Assembly: GCF_039539965.1 (NCBI RefSeq)
Contig: NZ_BAABED010000001.1
Location: 496,001-560,000 of the forward strand
Length of the DNA stretch: 64,000 nucleotides
Direction of reading: 5' to 3'
DNA from: Arthrobacter methylotrophus
GTDB taxonomy: Bacteria; Actinomycetota; Actinomycetes; Actinomycetales; Micrococcaceae
Positions 33,534-42,304 of this stretch are shown in pieces. The position numbers were made by a program, and so were the translations under genes. The notes below the pieces were generated by a model, which saw only the letters and a program-made list of their open reading frames with translations, made no database searches and was not told the DNA's origin. Every line of letters begins with the position of its first letter. Position 1 is the stretch's first letter.

Positions 33534-34217
33534 CTAATCGCGGCCGGGTGATTCGGCGCCGAAGGGGCCCCCGCTGCGGTGCCATCCCCGGACCGCCAAC
33601 GGGACCCGCCAACCACGCCGCCAAGCCACCACTCTAAAGGCGAAAACCCATGCCGCAATCAAGGCAGCGGTGATCCCGTTAAAGGCCCCCACGCTCCAGA
33701 GCACTGCCGTCAGGGCCGCTCCAGTGAAGGCCGGAAGAGCGTAGAGATCCCGGGCATTGAAGAGGGTGGGGATTTCGTTGGCAGTGATGTCGCGCAGCAA
33801 ACCGCCGCCCACGGCCGTGGAGACGCCCAGCAGCATTGCAGCCACCGGATTCATCCCGGCAGCCAGCGCCTTGAGTGTTCCGGTAATGCAAAACAGGGCC
33901 AGCCCGCCCGCGTCGAACAGGGTCAGGAGGGAGGTGAAGCGCTGGATGCTCGAAAACAGGAAGTACACCAGCCCCGCAGCCAATAGGGGAGGCACAACAT
34001 AAACAGGGTTGGTGAACGCCGCTGGTGGCCCGGCATTGATGATGATGTCGCGCATGATGCCGCCGCCCAGGGCCACGAGCGAAGCCAGGAGAAGCGAGCC
34101 GATGATGTCGAACCGTTTCTTGGCCGCGAGCAACGATCCGGACACCGCGAAGAAGAAGACGCCGGCGAGGTCCAGCCAAACCAGCGCAAGGTCAAAAGTG
34201 AACAAATGCAGCTCCAT
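33534..34217 (-). CDS. TRIC/UPF0126-family membrane channel
   Basis: A 227-aa protein with seven hydrophobic helices arranged as two repeats: ASLVALGGGIMRDIII and GVSTAVGGGLLRDITANEIP carry the paired GGG-x2-RD motif that defines the UPF0126/YadS group. Structurally characterised members are TRIC-like trimeric cation channels; other members are annotated as glycine transporters. ATG 34217 is divergent from the chelatase gene, 51 bp apart. The tail after the last helix is basic. Confidence 0.9.
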   Translation of the reverse strand: MELHLFTFDLALVWLDLAGVFFFAVSGSLLAAKKRFDIIGSLLLASLVALGGGIMRDIIINAGPPAAFTNPVYVVPPLLAAGLVYFLFSSIQRFTSLLTLFDAGGLALFCITGTLKALAAGMNPVAAMLLGVSTAVGGGLLRDITANEIPTLFNARDLYALPAFTGAALTAVLWSVGAFNGITAALIAAWVFAFRVVAWRRGWRVPLAVRGWHRSGGPFGAESPGRD

Positions 34218-34255
34218 TCTTCGTTCACGCACGGGGGATCCTGTTCGCCCAACGT

Positions 34256-34268
34256 TACGCTTGCACGC
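34256..34268 (+). promoter_or_regulatory. Leaderless -10 (TACGCT) of the sirohydrochlorin chelatase gene
   Basis: TACGCT at 34256-34261 is followed by 7 nt and then ATG 34269. No good -35 and none of the GTGA boxes of the other sulfur promoters are seen. Confidence 0.45.
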
Positions 34269-34994
34269 ATGAACAACCCCGTCTTGATCGCGTGCGCCCA
34301 CGGAACCCGGAACGTCGAAGGGCAGGCGGCTATCCGCCAAGTCATGGCCGACATCGAGGCCCTGAGGCCCGGACTGACCGTTGTGGAGGCCTACGTCGAC
34401 GTCCAGGAACCGGAGTTGTCCGGCGTGGTGGCGAGTCTCCCGGAAGGCGCGCCCGCCGTCGTCGTTCCCTTGCTGCTCAGCACCGGTTACCACGTCCAGG
34501 TGGACATCCCCCAAGCGATCAAGGGCCGCCCGGAAGTGTCCGCGGCGCCTCCGCTGGGCCCGGATCCGCGGCTCGCCGAGCTGCTCGCCGCACGGTTGCG
34601 CGATTCAGGCTTGGGCGACGACGACGGCGTCCTGCTCGCCGCCGCGGGCTCGTCCTTGCCGGACGGTTCCGTTGATTCGGAGGAGCAGGCGCGCCAGCTC
34701 GCCGAGCTGCTGCCCAATAAAGTCCGGGTCGCCTATGGCGCCAGTGCCGAACCGAACGTGCCCGACGGCGTCGCGGCCCTGCGCGCTGATCTCGCCGGCG
34801 GCGCGGCAAGCGAAGCGGCCGGGCGCGTCGTCGTGTCCTCATACTTGTTGGCCACCGGCTACTTCCACGACCAGCTGTCCAAGGCAGGAGCCGACGTCGT
34901 GACTGCCCCGCTGCTGCCGTCTCCGGTGCTGGCGGAGATCGCCCTGGAACGCTACGACGCAGTCCTGGCCGGAATGCACAGCAAGGCAAAGTGA
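34269..34994 (+). CDS. Sirohydrochlorin chelatase, two-domain CbiX/SirB type
   Basis: A 241-aa protein. Two tandem CbiX halves are recognisable: LIACAHGTRNVEGQ with LLLSTGYHVQVDIP in the first, and LLAAAGSSLPDG with SYLLATGYFHDQL in the second. The first half keeps both catalytic His (HGTR and GYH); the second keeps only the His after GYF. It would insert iron (siroheme) or cobalt into sirohydrochlorin. Immediately upstream of the sulfite reductase operon and with cysG 10 kb away, siroheme is the likely product. Start chosen by the TACGCT-N7-ATG leaderless pattern. Confidence 0.88.
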   Translation: MNNPVLIACAHGTRNVEGQAAIRQVMADIEALRPGLTVVEAYVDVQEPELSGVVASLPEGAPAVVVPLLLSTGYHVQVDIPQAIKGRPEVSAAPPLGPDPRLAELLAARLRDSGLGDDDGVLLAAAGSSLPDGSVDSEEQARQLAELLPNKVRVAYGASAEPNVPDGVAALRADLAGGAASEAAGRVVVSSYLLATGYFHDQLSKAGADVVTAPLLPSPVLAEIALERYDAVLAGMHSKAK

Positions 34995-35014
34995 ACAAGG
35001 CCATTCGGCGGTTC

Positions 35015-35092
35015 GTGACGAAATGTTTCCCTAGGTGACTCTTCGTTTCTGCGTCGTTGTTGGAGAAATCTGGCCAGCCCTACAGTCGATGC
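35015..35092 (+). promoter_or_regulatory. sir operon promoter with tandem GTGA boxes (20-bp period)
   Basis: Box 1 GTGACGAAATGTTTCC starts at 35015, box 2 GTGACTCTTCGTTTCT at 35035. Then -35 TTGTTG (35057-35062), an 18-bp spacer, -10 TACAGT (35081-35086) and, 6 nt later, ATG 35093. The same distances recur at the ssuA and cysG promoters. Confidence 0.75.
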
Positions 35093-36838
35093 ATGACTGA
35101 TACAGCTCTAGCCGGAGCGTCTACGGACGAGGCTGCCCCCAAGCGCCCTGCCCGTACCGCCCGTCCTGCCGCGAAACCCCACGGCCAATGGAAAGTTGAC
35201 GGCACAGCGCCGCTCAACGCCAACGAGACTTGGAAGCAGGAAGACAACGGGCTGAACGTCCGTGAGCGTATCGAGTCTGTCTACTCCAAGCACGGCTTCG
35301 ACTCGATCGATGCCACGGACCTGCACGGCCGCTTCCGCTGGTGGGGCCTCTACACCCAGCGCAAGCCCGGGATCGACGGCGGCAAGACCGCCACGCTTGA
35401 GCCGCACGAGCTTGAAGACAAGTACTTCATGCTCCGCATAAGGATCGACGGCGGTGCGCTCACCACCGAACAGCTGCGTGTGATCGGCCAGATTTCCGTG
35501 GACTTCGCGCGCGGCAGCGCCGATCTCACGGACCGCCAGAACATCCAGCTTCACTGGATCCGGGTGGAGGACATGCCGGAAATCTGGCACCGCCTCGAAT
35601 CCGTCGGCCTGTCCACCACCGAAGCCTGCGGCGACGTCCCACGTGTCATCCTGGGCTCCCCGGTGGCCGGCATCGCCAAGGACGAGATCATCGATCCCAC
35701 GCCGTTGATCAACGAACTCGCGGAGCGCTTCATCGGCGACCCCGAGCTCGCCAACCTGCCGCGCAAGTACAAGACCGCCATCACCGGCCACCCTTCGCAA
35801 GACGTGGTCCACGAGATCAACGACTTCGGCCTGGTAGGCATGGTCCACCCGGAACTCGGCGTCGGCTATGACCTCTGGGTGGGCGGCGCACTCTCCACCA
35901 ACCCCATGCTGGCCAAGCGGCTCGGCGCGTTCGTGAAGCCCGAGGAAGCCGCCGAAGTGTGGCTCGGCGTCACCAGCATCTTCCGCGACTACGGCTACCG
36001 CCGCATGCGCACCAAGGCACGCCTGAAGTTCCTCCTGGCCGACTGGGGTCCGGAGAAGTTCCGCCAGATCCTTGAAGACGAATACCTCGGCTTCAAACTT
36101 GCCGACGGCCCCGCTGCGCCCAAGCCTTCGACACCCGGCGACCACGTCGGCATCCACGAACAGAAGGACGGCAAGTTCTTCATCGGCGCCACCCCCTTGG
36201 CCGGACGGCTGTCCGGAAGCCAGCTCGTGAAACTGGCGGACACCCTGGAAGCCCATGGCTCTTTCCGCCTCCGCACCACACCGCACCAGAAGGTTGTGGT
36301 GCTGGACGTCGCCAAGGAGCAGGTTGAACCGCTCGTGGCCGAGCTGGACTTCCTGGGCCTCTCCGCCCGACCGTCCGTGTTCCGCCGCGGCACCATCGCC
36401 TGCACCGGCATAGAGTTCTGCAAGCTTGCCATCGTGGAGACCAAGGTCACCGCAGCCACTGCCGTTGCCGAACTGGAACGCCGTTTGGCGGACCTCACGG
36501 AAAGCAAGCAGCTGCCCCAGGCACTGTCCCTGCACATCAACGGCTGCCCCAACTCCTGCGCCCGCATCCAGACCGCGGACATTGGCCTCAAGGGCATGAT
36601 GCTGCCAACGCCCGACGGCGACCCCACCCCGGGCTTCCAGGTTCACTTGGGCGGCGGGCTCGCTTCGTCCGACCGCGAAGAAGCCGGCCTCGGACGCACC
36701 GTGCGTGGCCTCAAGGTTTATGTCGAGGACCTGCCAGATTATGTGGAGCGGGTGGTCCGGAAATTTGTGGCCGACCGTGCCGAGGGCCAAACCTTCGCCG
36801 AATGGGCACATGCTGCCGATGAAGGAGATCTCCAGTGA
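35093..36838 (+). CDS. sirA: Ferredoxin-dependent sulfite reductase (siroheme, 4Fe-4S)
   Basis: A 581-aa protein reducing sulfite to sulfide with electrons from ferredoxin. The 4Fe-4S/siroheme ligands are clear: TACTGIEFC (C437-x5-C443) and NGCPNSC (C485-x3-C489). Repeated NiR/SiR ferredoxin-like halves show MLRIRIDGGALTTEQLR and FFIGATPLAGRLSG, and the siroheme-binding RLTDRQNIQ-type stretch reads DLTDRQNIQLHWI. The first 40 residues are Ala/Pro/Lys-rich. The start at 35093 is supported by TACAGT-N6-ATG. It begins a four-gene operon with cysH, cysD and cysN, each overlapping the next by 1-4 bp. Confidence 0.95.
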   Translation: MTDTALAGASTDEAAPKRPARTARPAAKPHGQWKVDGTAPLNANETWKQEDNGLNVRERIESVYSKHGFDSIDATDLHGRFRWWGLYTQRKPGIDGGKTATLEPHELEDKYFMLRIRIDGGALTTEQLRVIGQISVDFARGSADLTDRQNIQLHWIRVEDMPEIWHRLESVGLSTTEACGDVPRVILGSPVAGIAKDEIIDPTPLINELAERFIGDPELANLPRKYKTAITGHPSQDVVHEINDFGLVGMVHPELGVGYDLWVGGALSTNPMLAKRLGAFVKPEEAAEVWLGVTSIFRDYGYRRMRTKARLKFLLADWGPEKFRQILEDEYLGFKLADGPAAPKPSTPGDHVGIHEQKDGKFFIGATPLAGRLSGSQLVKLADTLEAHGSFRLRTTPHQKVVVLDVAKEQVEPLVAELDFLGLSARPSVFRRGTIACTGIEFCKLAIVETKVTAATAVAELERRLADLTESKQLPQALSLHINGCPNSCARIQTADIGLKGMMLPTPDGDPTPGFQVHLGGGLASSDREEAGLGRTVRGLKVYVEDLPDYVERVVRKFVADRAEGQTFAEWAHAADEGDLQ

Positions 36839-37551
36839 CGACAACCGTCAAACAACGTTCCCACGACGAACTCAAGGCCTTGGCCGAATCCGGTGCCGCT
36901 GAGCTCGGCTGGAACGCACCGGCCCGTGACGTCATCGCCTGGGTAGTCCGCAACTTCGAACTGCCCGCCGTCGCTGTGGCTTGCTCCATGGCCGACGCCG
37001 TGCTGCCGGCCCTCGTCGCGGACCAGTTTCCCGGCGTCGACGTCTTGTTCCTGGAGACCGGCTACCACTTCCCGGAAACCCATGCCACACGCGACGAGGT
37101 CGCTGCTAACCTGCGGGTGAACATCGTGGACGTGCTCCCGGAAAACACCGTGGAGCAGCAGGACCGCCTTCTCGGCAAGGACCTGTTCGCCGGGGACGCC
37201 GCCCAGTGCTGCGCGCTGCGCAAGGTCCAGCCGTTGCGCAGGACCCTCGCCGGCTACGAAGTCTGGTTTACCGGCGTGCGCCGCGACGAGGCCCCCACCA
37301 GGACCAACACCCCACTGATCACCTGGGACGAAGCCAACGGCCTGGTCAAGGTCAACCCGATGGCGGACTGGAGCTTTGACCAGTTGGTCCAGTACTCGGA
37401 AGACAACATCCTTCCCGTCAACCCGCTTCTCAGCCAGGGCTACCCGTCCATCGGATGCCAGCCCTGCACCAGGAAAGTAGCCCCGGGAGCAGACCCCCGT
37501 TCCGGCCGCTGGGCCGGGACCGACAAGACAGAATGCGGACTACACGTATGA
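36835..37551 (+). CDS. cysH: Assimilatory adenylyl-sulfate (APS) reductase
   Basis: A 238-aa PAPS/APS reductase. The GTG start overlaps the sulfite reductase stop (GTGA). Besides the nucleotide-binding fold (VACSMADAVLP, LETGYHFPETH, GVRRDEAPTR) it has paired Cys C125-C126 and C208-x2-C211, the 4Fe-4S ligands that distinguish APS reductases from PAPS reductases, and the catalytic ECGLH near the C-terminus (C234). It reduces APS made by CysDN to sulfite with thioredoxin. No APS kinase gene is seen in the island, in agreement with APS as direct substrate. Confidence 0.95.
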   Translation: MTTTVKQRSHDELKALAESGAAELGWNAPARDVIAWVVRNFELPAVAVACSMADAVLPALVADQFPGVDVLFLETGYHFPETHATRDEVAANLRVNIVDVLPENTVEQQDRLLGKDLFAGDAAQCCALRKVQPLRRTLAGYEVWFTGVRRDEAPTRTNTPLITWDEANGLVKVNPMADWSFDQLVQYSEDNILPVNPLLSQGYPSIGCQPCTRKVAPGADPRSGRWAGTDKTECGLHV

Positions 37552-38534
37552 GCACCCAAATCACCAACGAGGACACGGAGCTGTCAGTGCTGGAAGAGGA
37601 CCTTGTGGAGACGCCGGCCGCCGCCCAGCGCGTGGCAGGGGAGCGGCTGTCCAGCCTCGACACCCTTGAGTCCGAGGCCATCCACATCATCCGCGAGGTT
37701 GTCGCCGAGTTCGAGAAGCCGGCGCTGCTGTTCTCCGGCGGCAAGGACTCCGTGGTGATGCTGCACTTGGCCACCAAGGCGTTCTGGCCCGGCAAGGTCC
37801 CGTTCCCCGTGCTGCACGTGGACACCGGCCACAACTTCCCCGAGGTCATCGAATTCCGCGACCGCACGGTGGAACGCCTGGGCCTGAAGCTCGTGGTCGG
37901 CTCCGTGCAGGAATTCATCGACCGCGGCGAACTCGCCGAGCGTGCCGACGGCACCCGCAACCCGCTGCAGACCGTGCCCCTGCTGGATGCCATTCAGCGC
38001 AACAAGTTCGACGCCGTCTTCGGCGGCGGCCGTCGCGACGAGGACAAGGCCCGTGCCAAGGAGCGCATCTTGAGCCTGCGCGACGAGTTCGGTCAGTGGG
38101 ATCCCCGCAACCAGCGCCCCGAATTGTGGAACCTCTACAACGGCCGCCATACCGTGGGCCAGCACGTCCGGGCGTTCCCCATCAGCAACTGGACCGAGCT
38201 GGACGTGTGGCGCTACATCGAGCGCGAAGGCATTGAGCTGCCCGGCCTGTACTACGCCCACGAGCGTGAAGTCTACGAACGCGACGGCATGTGGCGTGCG
38301 GTTGGTGAGGTTTCCCTGCCGCTTCCGCACGAGGAAGTTATCACCAAGACGGTGCGTTACCGCACCGTAGGGGACATGTCCTGCACTGGCGCGGTTGTTT
38401 CGGACGCGGCCGACGTCGCGGCTGTTGTTCTGGAGGTAGCCGCATCCACCCTCACCGAACGTGGCGCCACCCGAGCAGATGACCGCATCTCCGAGGCAGC
38501 CATGGAAGACCGCAAGAAGGACGGCTACTTCTAA
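37548..38534 (+). CDS. cysD: Sulfate adenylyltransferase subunit 2
   Basis: A 328-aa PP-loop ATPase. ATG 37548 overlaps the cysH stop by ATGA. Signatures: LLFSGGKDSVVMLHLA (PP-loop), LHVDTGHNFPEVIEFRD, DAVFGGGRRDEDKARAKERI and RAFPISNWTELDVWRYI. With CysN it forms APS from sulfate and ATP. The first 30 residues are acidic and probably flexible. Downstream cysN starts within the stop codon (TAATG). Confidence 0.97.
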   Translation: MSTQITNEDTELSVLEEDLVETPAAAQRVAGERLSSLDTLESEAIHIIREVVAEFEKPALLFSGGKDSVVMLHLATKAFWPGKVPFPVLHVDTGHNFPEVIEFRDRTVERLGLKLVVGSVQEFIDRGELAERADGTRNPLQTVPLLDAIQRNKFDAVFGGGRRDEDKARAKERILSLRDEFGQWDPRNQRPELWNLYNGRHTVGQHVRAFPISNWTELDVWRYIEREGIELPGLYYAHEREVYERDGMWRAVGEVSLPLPHEEVITKTVRYRTVGDMSCTGAVVSDAADVAAVVLEVAASTLTERGATRADDRISEAAMEDRKKDGYF

Positions 38535-40000
38535 TGAGCACGATTTCCACAAGCTCAATCACCGAATCCAACGTGGGCCCACACCGGCAGGGTTCCCTGG
38601 CCGAGCGCAGCGAGGTTAGGGTGCCGGTGGGGACTCTGTTCCGCTTCGCCACCGCCGGATCGGTCGACGACGGCAAGTCCACCCTCGTGGGCCGCCTCCT
38701 GCACGACTCCAAGGCGATCCTCGCCGACCAGCTCGACGCCGTGGCCCGCACCTCGGCGGACCGTGGCTTCGGTGGAGCCGGCGCTACTGGCAGCCAGGCG
38801 ATCGACCTCGCCCTCCTGACCGACGGCCTTCGTGCCGAGCGGGAACAGGGCATCACCATCGACGTCGCCTACCGCTACTTCGCCACCGACCGCCGCAGCT
38901 TCATCCTCGCGGATTGCCCCGGCCACGTGCAGTACACCAAGAACACGGTGACCGGCGCGTCCACTGCGGATGCCGTCGTCGTACTCATTGACGCCCGCAA
39001 GGGAGTCCTGGAGCAGACCCGCCGGCACTTGTCCGTGTTGCAGTTGCTGCGCGTGGCGCACGTGATCATTGCCGTGAACAAGATCGACCTCGTGGACTTC
39101 AGCGAGTCTGTCTTCCGCGAGATCGAGACGGACGTTCAGAAAGTTGCCCGCGAGCTTGGCTTGGGTTCCGATGGAATAGCAGACGTCGTGGTCATCCCTG
39201 TGTCGGCGCTCGACGGCGACAACGTGGTGGACCGCTCCGACCGCACCCCGTGGTACGGCGGCCCGGCACTACTCGAGGTCTTGGAGACCCTTCCGGCCGC
39301 CGACGAGTTGGAAAGCCACCTCGAGAGCTTCCGCTTCCCGGTCCAGCTGGTCATCCGCCCGCAGGGCGCACTGGCTCCCGACGCCGTCGCCGCAGGGCTC
39401 GACGTCGAGGCATACCGAGACTACCGCGCCTACGCCGGCCAGATCACGGAAGGGACCGTGAAGCTCGGCGACGAGGTCACCGTCCTGAGCCCGGGCCACG
39501 AGCCCAAGATCACCACCGTCACCGGGATTGACTTCGCCGGCAGCGAGCTGGCTGAGGCCACTGCTCCGCAGTCCGTGGCGATCCGCTTGGCGGATGACAT
39601 CGACATCGCACGCGGTGACACCATCGCCGCAGCAGGGACCGTGCGCGAAAGCTCGGCCGATCTGTACGCGGCACTGGCCTGGCTCTCGCCGAAGCCGTTG
39701 CGTGAAGGTGCCAAGGTGCTCGTGAAGCACGGCACCCGCACTGTCCAGGCGCTCGTCCGAAACGTGACGGGCAAGCTGGATCTGGCCACGTTCAATGTGG
39801 AGGCTACGTCCAGCCTTGAGCTGAACGACATCGGTAACGCCCAACTTCGGCTGGCCGCGCCGTTGCCCTTGGAAAACTACCTGCACCACCGTCGTACCGG
39901 GGCGTTCCTCGTCATCGATCCGGTCGACGGCAACACCCTCGCCGCCGGTTTGGTGAAGGACCACCCGGGCGACCACGAGGACGAACGTTACGTCATCTGA
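38534..40000 (+). CDS. cysN: Sulfate adenylyltransferase subunit 1 (GTPase)
   Basis: A 488-aa EF-Tu-like GTPase driving APS synthesis. G motifs: GSVDDGKST, ADCPGHVQYTKN, NKIDLVDF. The C-terminal beta-barrel domains follow (YAGQITEGTVKLGDEV). There is no fused CysC kinase domain at the C-terminus; the protein ends shortly after AAGLVKDHPGDHED. A strong terminator lies 19 bp downstream, so the operon ends here. Confidence 0.97.
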   Translation: MSTISTSSITESNVGPHRQGSLAERSEVRVPVGTLFRFATAGSVDDGKSTLVGRLLHDSKAILADQLDAVARTSADRGFGGAGATGSQAIDLALLTDGLRAEREQGITIDVAYRYFATDRRSFILADCPGHVQYTKNTVTGASTADAVVVLIDARKGVLEQTRRHLSVLQLLRVAHVIIAVNKIDLVDFSESVFREIETDVQKVARELGLGSDGIADVVVIPVSALDGDNVVDRSDRTPWYGGPALLEVLETLPAADELESHLESFRFPVQLVIRPQGALAPDAVAAGLDVEAYRDYRAYAGQITEGTVKLGDEVTVLSPGHEPKITTVTGIDFAGSELAEATAPQSVAIRLADDIDIARGDTIAAAGTVRESSADLYAALAWLSPKPLREGAKVLVKHGTRTVQALVRNVTGKLDLATFNVEATSSLELNDIGNAQLRLAAPLPLENYLHHRRTGAFLVIDPVDGNTLAAGLVKDHPGDHEDERYVI

Positions 40001-40018
40001 CGTTGTTGGCCACCGGAG

Positions 40019-40080
40019 CCGCAGCTTGTTTCTCAACCCCGCCTTCAGGGTGCGGGAGGGGAAACAAGCTGCGGTTTTTT
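40019..40080 (+). terminator. Intrinsic terminator of the sir-cysHDN operon
   Basis: A perfect 14-bp stem, CCGCAGCTTGTTTC (40019-40032) with GAAACAAGCTGCGG (40061-40074), a 28-nt loop and TTTTTT at 40075-40080. This is the clearest rho-independent terminator in the window. Confidence 0.92.
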
Positions 40081-40100
40081 GCGTTGGGGCCTCCCGAATT

Positions 40101-40172
40101 GTGACGTTGCATGAACGTGCGTGACCCAGAGTTTCCGGGGCGTTGAACGGTAAATATGACAGTCCCTATGGT
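40101..40172 (+). promoter_or_regulatory. ssuA promoter with tandem GTGA boxes (20-bp period)
   Basis: Box 1 GTGACGTTGCATGAAC at 40101, box 2 GTGACCCAGAGTTTCC at 40121, -35 TTGAAC at 40143-40148, 18-bp spacer, -10 TATGGT at 40167-40172. Box 1 keeps GTGACG but not the GTTTCC half. The leader to ATG 40278 is about 100 nt and has its own AAGGA site. Confidence 0.7.
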
Positions 40173-40277
40173 GAATCCATGACCTCTTCGGATTGGTCCT
40201 TGCCTGCCCGCAATGGGCGATGTCGCGGGGACTGACAACCCGCCCTGCCCCTTCCGCAACGCATCACAAGGATCAAC

Positions 40278-41450
40278 ATGTCAAAGACCCCAGAACCCAC
40301 GCCGCCCGCTTCGAACCCGGGCACCACGCGCATTGTCGCGGGCGAAAGCACCAAGCCCAAGCGCCGCCGCACGCTCGAGATCGGGATCGCCGTCGGACTC
40401 GTCCTACTGATCGGCGCCGGCGCCGCAGTGGCATCGGTTGTCGCGAAGAACAACGAAACCCAGGCCGCGGCGGCAACGACACCCGCCGCCGAACTTCGGC
40501 TCGGCTACTTCGGCAACGTCACCCACGCCCCGGCGCTTGTGGGCGTCAGCAAGGGCATCTTCGCCAGCAAGCTGGGCAGCACCAAGCTCACCACCCAGAT
40601 CTTCAACGCCGGACCGGCCGCCATCGAGGCACTCAACGCCGGCGCGATCGACGCCGCGTACCTGGGACCCAACCCGGCCATCAACTCCTTCGTCCAAAGC
40701 AAGGGCGCATCCATCAGCATCATCGCCGGTGCAGCCTCCGGCGGGGCCCAACTGGTGGTCAAGCCCGGGGTCAACAGCGCCGCGGACCTCAAGGGCAAGA
40801 CCCTGGCCTCGCCGCAGCTCGGCGGTACCCAGGACGTAGCCCTGCGCGCGTGGCTGGCCAAGCAGGGCCTGAAGACCAACCCGAACGGCGGTGGCGACGT
40901 CGCCATAAACCCGACCGACAACGCCCAGACCCTCAAGCTCTTCCAGGACGGAAAGCTCGACGGCGCGTGGCTGCCTGAACCGTGGGCCTCGCGTTTGGTG
41001 CTCCAGGCCGGCGGCAAGGTGCTGGTGGATGAGAAGGACCTGTGGGACGGCTCCACGACCGGAAAGCCGGGCCAATTCCCCACCACCATCCTGATCGTCA
41101 GCAAGAAGTTCGCCGCTGAACACCCCCAGACGGTGACCGCCCTGCTCCAAGGCCACCAGGCCTCGGTCAATTGGCTCAACTCCGCCTCCGCTGCCGACAA
41201 GGCCACCGCCATCAACGCCGCACTGAAGGCAACGGCGGGCAGCACGCTCCCGGCCGACGTCATCGACCGCTCGCTGAAGAACATGGTCTTCACCGTGGAC
41301 CCGCTCGCCGGAACCTACAAGAAACTGCTCCAGGACGGCGTGGACGCCGGCATCACCAAACCGGCCGACATCAACGGCATCTTCGACCTCCGCGCCCTCA
41401 ACAACGTGACCGGACAGAAGACCTCGGCCGCGGGACTGGGCCAAGACTGA
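40278..41450 (+). CDS. ssuA: Aliphatic-sulfonate-type ABC transporter substrate-binding protein
   Basis: A 390-aa protein with AAGGATCAAC before ATG 40278. A basic stretch and one hydrophobic helix (IGIAVGLVLLIGAGAAVASVV) act as signal or anchor, with no lipobox Cys, followed by a SsuA/TauA/NMT1-like fold: LRLGYFGNVTHAPALVGVSKGIF, NAGPAAIEALNAGAIDAAYLGPNPAIN, LKGKTLASPQLGGTQDVALRAWL and GAWLPEPWASRL. Sulfonate is preferred over nitrate because the gene lies in a sulfur island with an LLM flavin oxidoreductase. Repeat copy E separates it from ssuB. Confidence 0.87.
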   Translation: MSKTPEPTPPASNPGTTRIVAGESTKPKRRRTLEIGIAVGLVLLIGAGAAVASVVAKNNETQAAAATTPAAELRLGYFGNVTHAPALVGVSKGIFASKLGSTKLTTQIFNAGPAAIEALNAGAIDAAYLGPNPAINSFVQSKGASISIIAGAASGGAQLVVKPGVNSAADLKGKTLASPQLGGTQDVALRAWLAKQGLKTNPNGGGDVAINPTDNAQTLKLFQDGKLDGAWLPEPWASRLVLQAGGKVLVDEKDLWDGSTTGKPGQFPTTILIVSKKFAAEHPQTVTALLQGHQASVNWLNSASAADKATAINAALKATAGSTLPADVIDRSLKNMVFTVDPLAGTYKKLLQDGVDAGITKPADINGIFDLRALNNVTGQKTSAAGLGQD

Positions 41451-41460
41451 AACGCCACGG

Positions 41461-41526
41461 CCCAACTGACTCGCAGTTGTTGTCGTTTTGAGGGCTCATA
41501 ACGACAACAACTGCTAGTTAGTTGGG
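41461..41526. repeat. 66-nt palindromic repeat, copy E, between ssuA and ssuB
   Basis: Starts exactly at 41461 with CCCAACTGAC; inner arms TCGCAGTTGTTGTCGTT and AACGACAACAACTGCTA with one change at the outer edge. It is 11 bp after the ssuA stop and 40 bp before ssuB, inside what should be one transcript. Confidence 0.95.
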
Positions 41527-41566
41527 TGCACATTCACTAACAAAGCAACAAACGAAGGACGGGACC

Positions 41567-42304
41567 ATGCCAGTCGTACTGGAACACTTGGGTAAACGCT
41601 TCGGCGACGGCGCCCCGGTGCTGGACGACGTCAACGCCACCATCGAACAAGGCGAGTTCGTCGCCCTGCTCGGTGCGTCCGGCTGCGGCAAATCCACCCT
41701 GCTGAACATCCTCGCGGGGCTGGACCAGCCGACGTCGGGCGCCCTGGAGGTGCCCAGCGACGGCGCGGCCTTCATGTTCCAGGATTCCGCGCTGTTCCCG
41801 TGGCTCACTGCCCGCGGCAACATCGAACTCGCGCTGAAGCTCGCGGACAAGCCCGGCAGCCTGAGCAAAGCGTCGCGTGCCGCCCGTGCAGGCGAGTTGC
41901 TGGACCTCGTCCATTTGGGCGGCGCTGGGGAGAAGCGCCCGCACGAGCTCTCCGGCGGCATGCGCCAACGCGTCGCCCTGGCCCGCGCGTTGGCACAGGA
42001 CCGGCAACTGCTGCTCATGGACGAACCGTTCGCCGCCCTCGACGCCATCACCCGGGACCTCCTGCATGACGAGCTAGAGCGGATCTGGAAGGAAACCGGC
42101 CGCACCATCGTGTTCGTGACGCACAACGTGCGCGAAGCCGTCCGGCTGGGCCAGCGGGTCCTGTTGCTCTCCTCCCGTCCGGGACGGGTTGTTGCCGAGT
42201 GGAACGTCACCGAGGAACACCGGACCGACGCCGGCCGTGCCGGGGAGCTGACCGGAACCATTACCCGCCGCCTGCGTGAGGAAATCCGCCGCCATGCCAA
42301 TTGA
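41567..42304 (+). CDS. ssuB: Sulfonate ABC transporter ATP-binding protein
   Basis: A 245-aa ABC ATPase. ATG 41567 has AAGGACGGGACC upstream; the open frame from 41522 starts beside the repeat and is not used. Walker A LLGASGCGKSTLLN, Q-loop FMFQDSALFPWLT, signature LSGGMRQRVALARAL and Walker B LLMDEPFAALDA are intact, in the form typical of nitrate/sulfonate/taurine importers. Its end overlaps ssuC by 11 bp. Confidence 0.93.
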   Translation: MPVVLEHLGKRFGDGAPVLDDVNATIEQGEFVALLGASGCGKSTLLNILAGLDQPTSGALEVPSDGAAFMFQDSALFPWLTARGNIELALKLADKPGSLSKASRAARAGELLDLVHLGGAGEKRPHELSGGMRQRVALARALAQDRQLLLMDEPFAALDAITRDLLHDELERIWKETGRTIVFVTHNVREAVRLGQRVLLLSSRPGRVVAEWNVTEEHRTDAGRAGELTGTITRRLREEIRRHAN

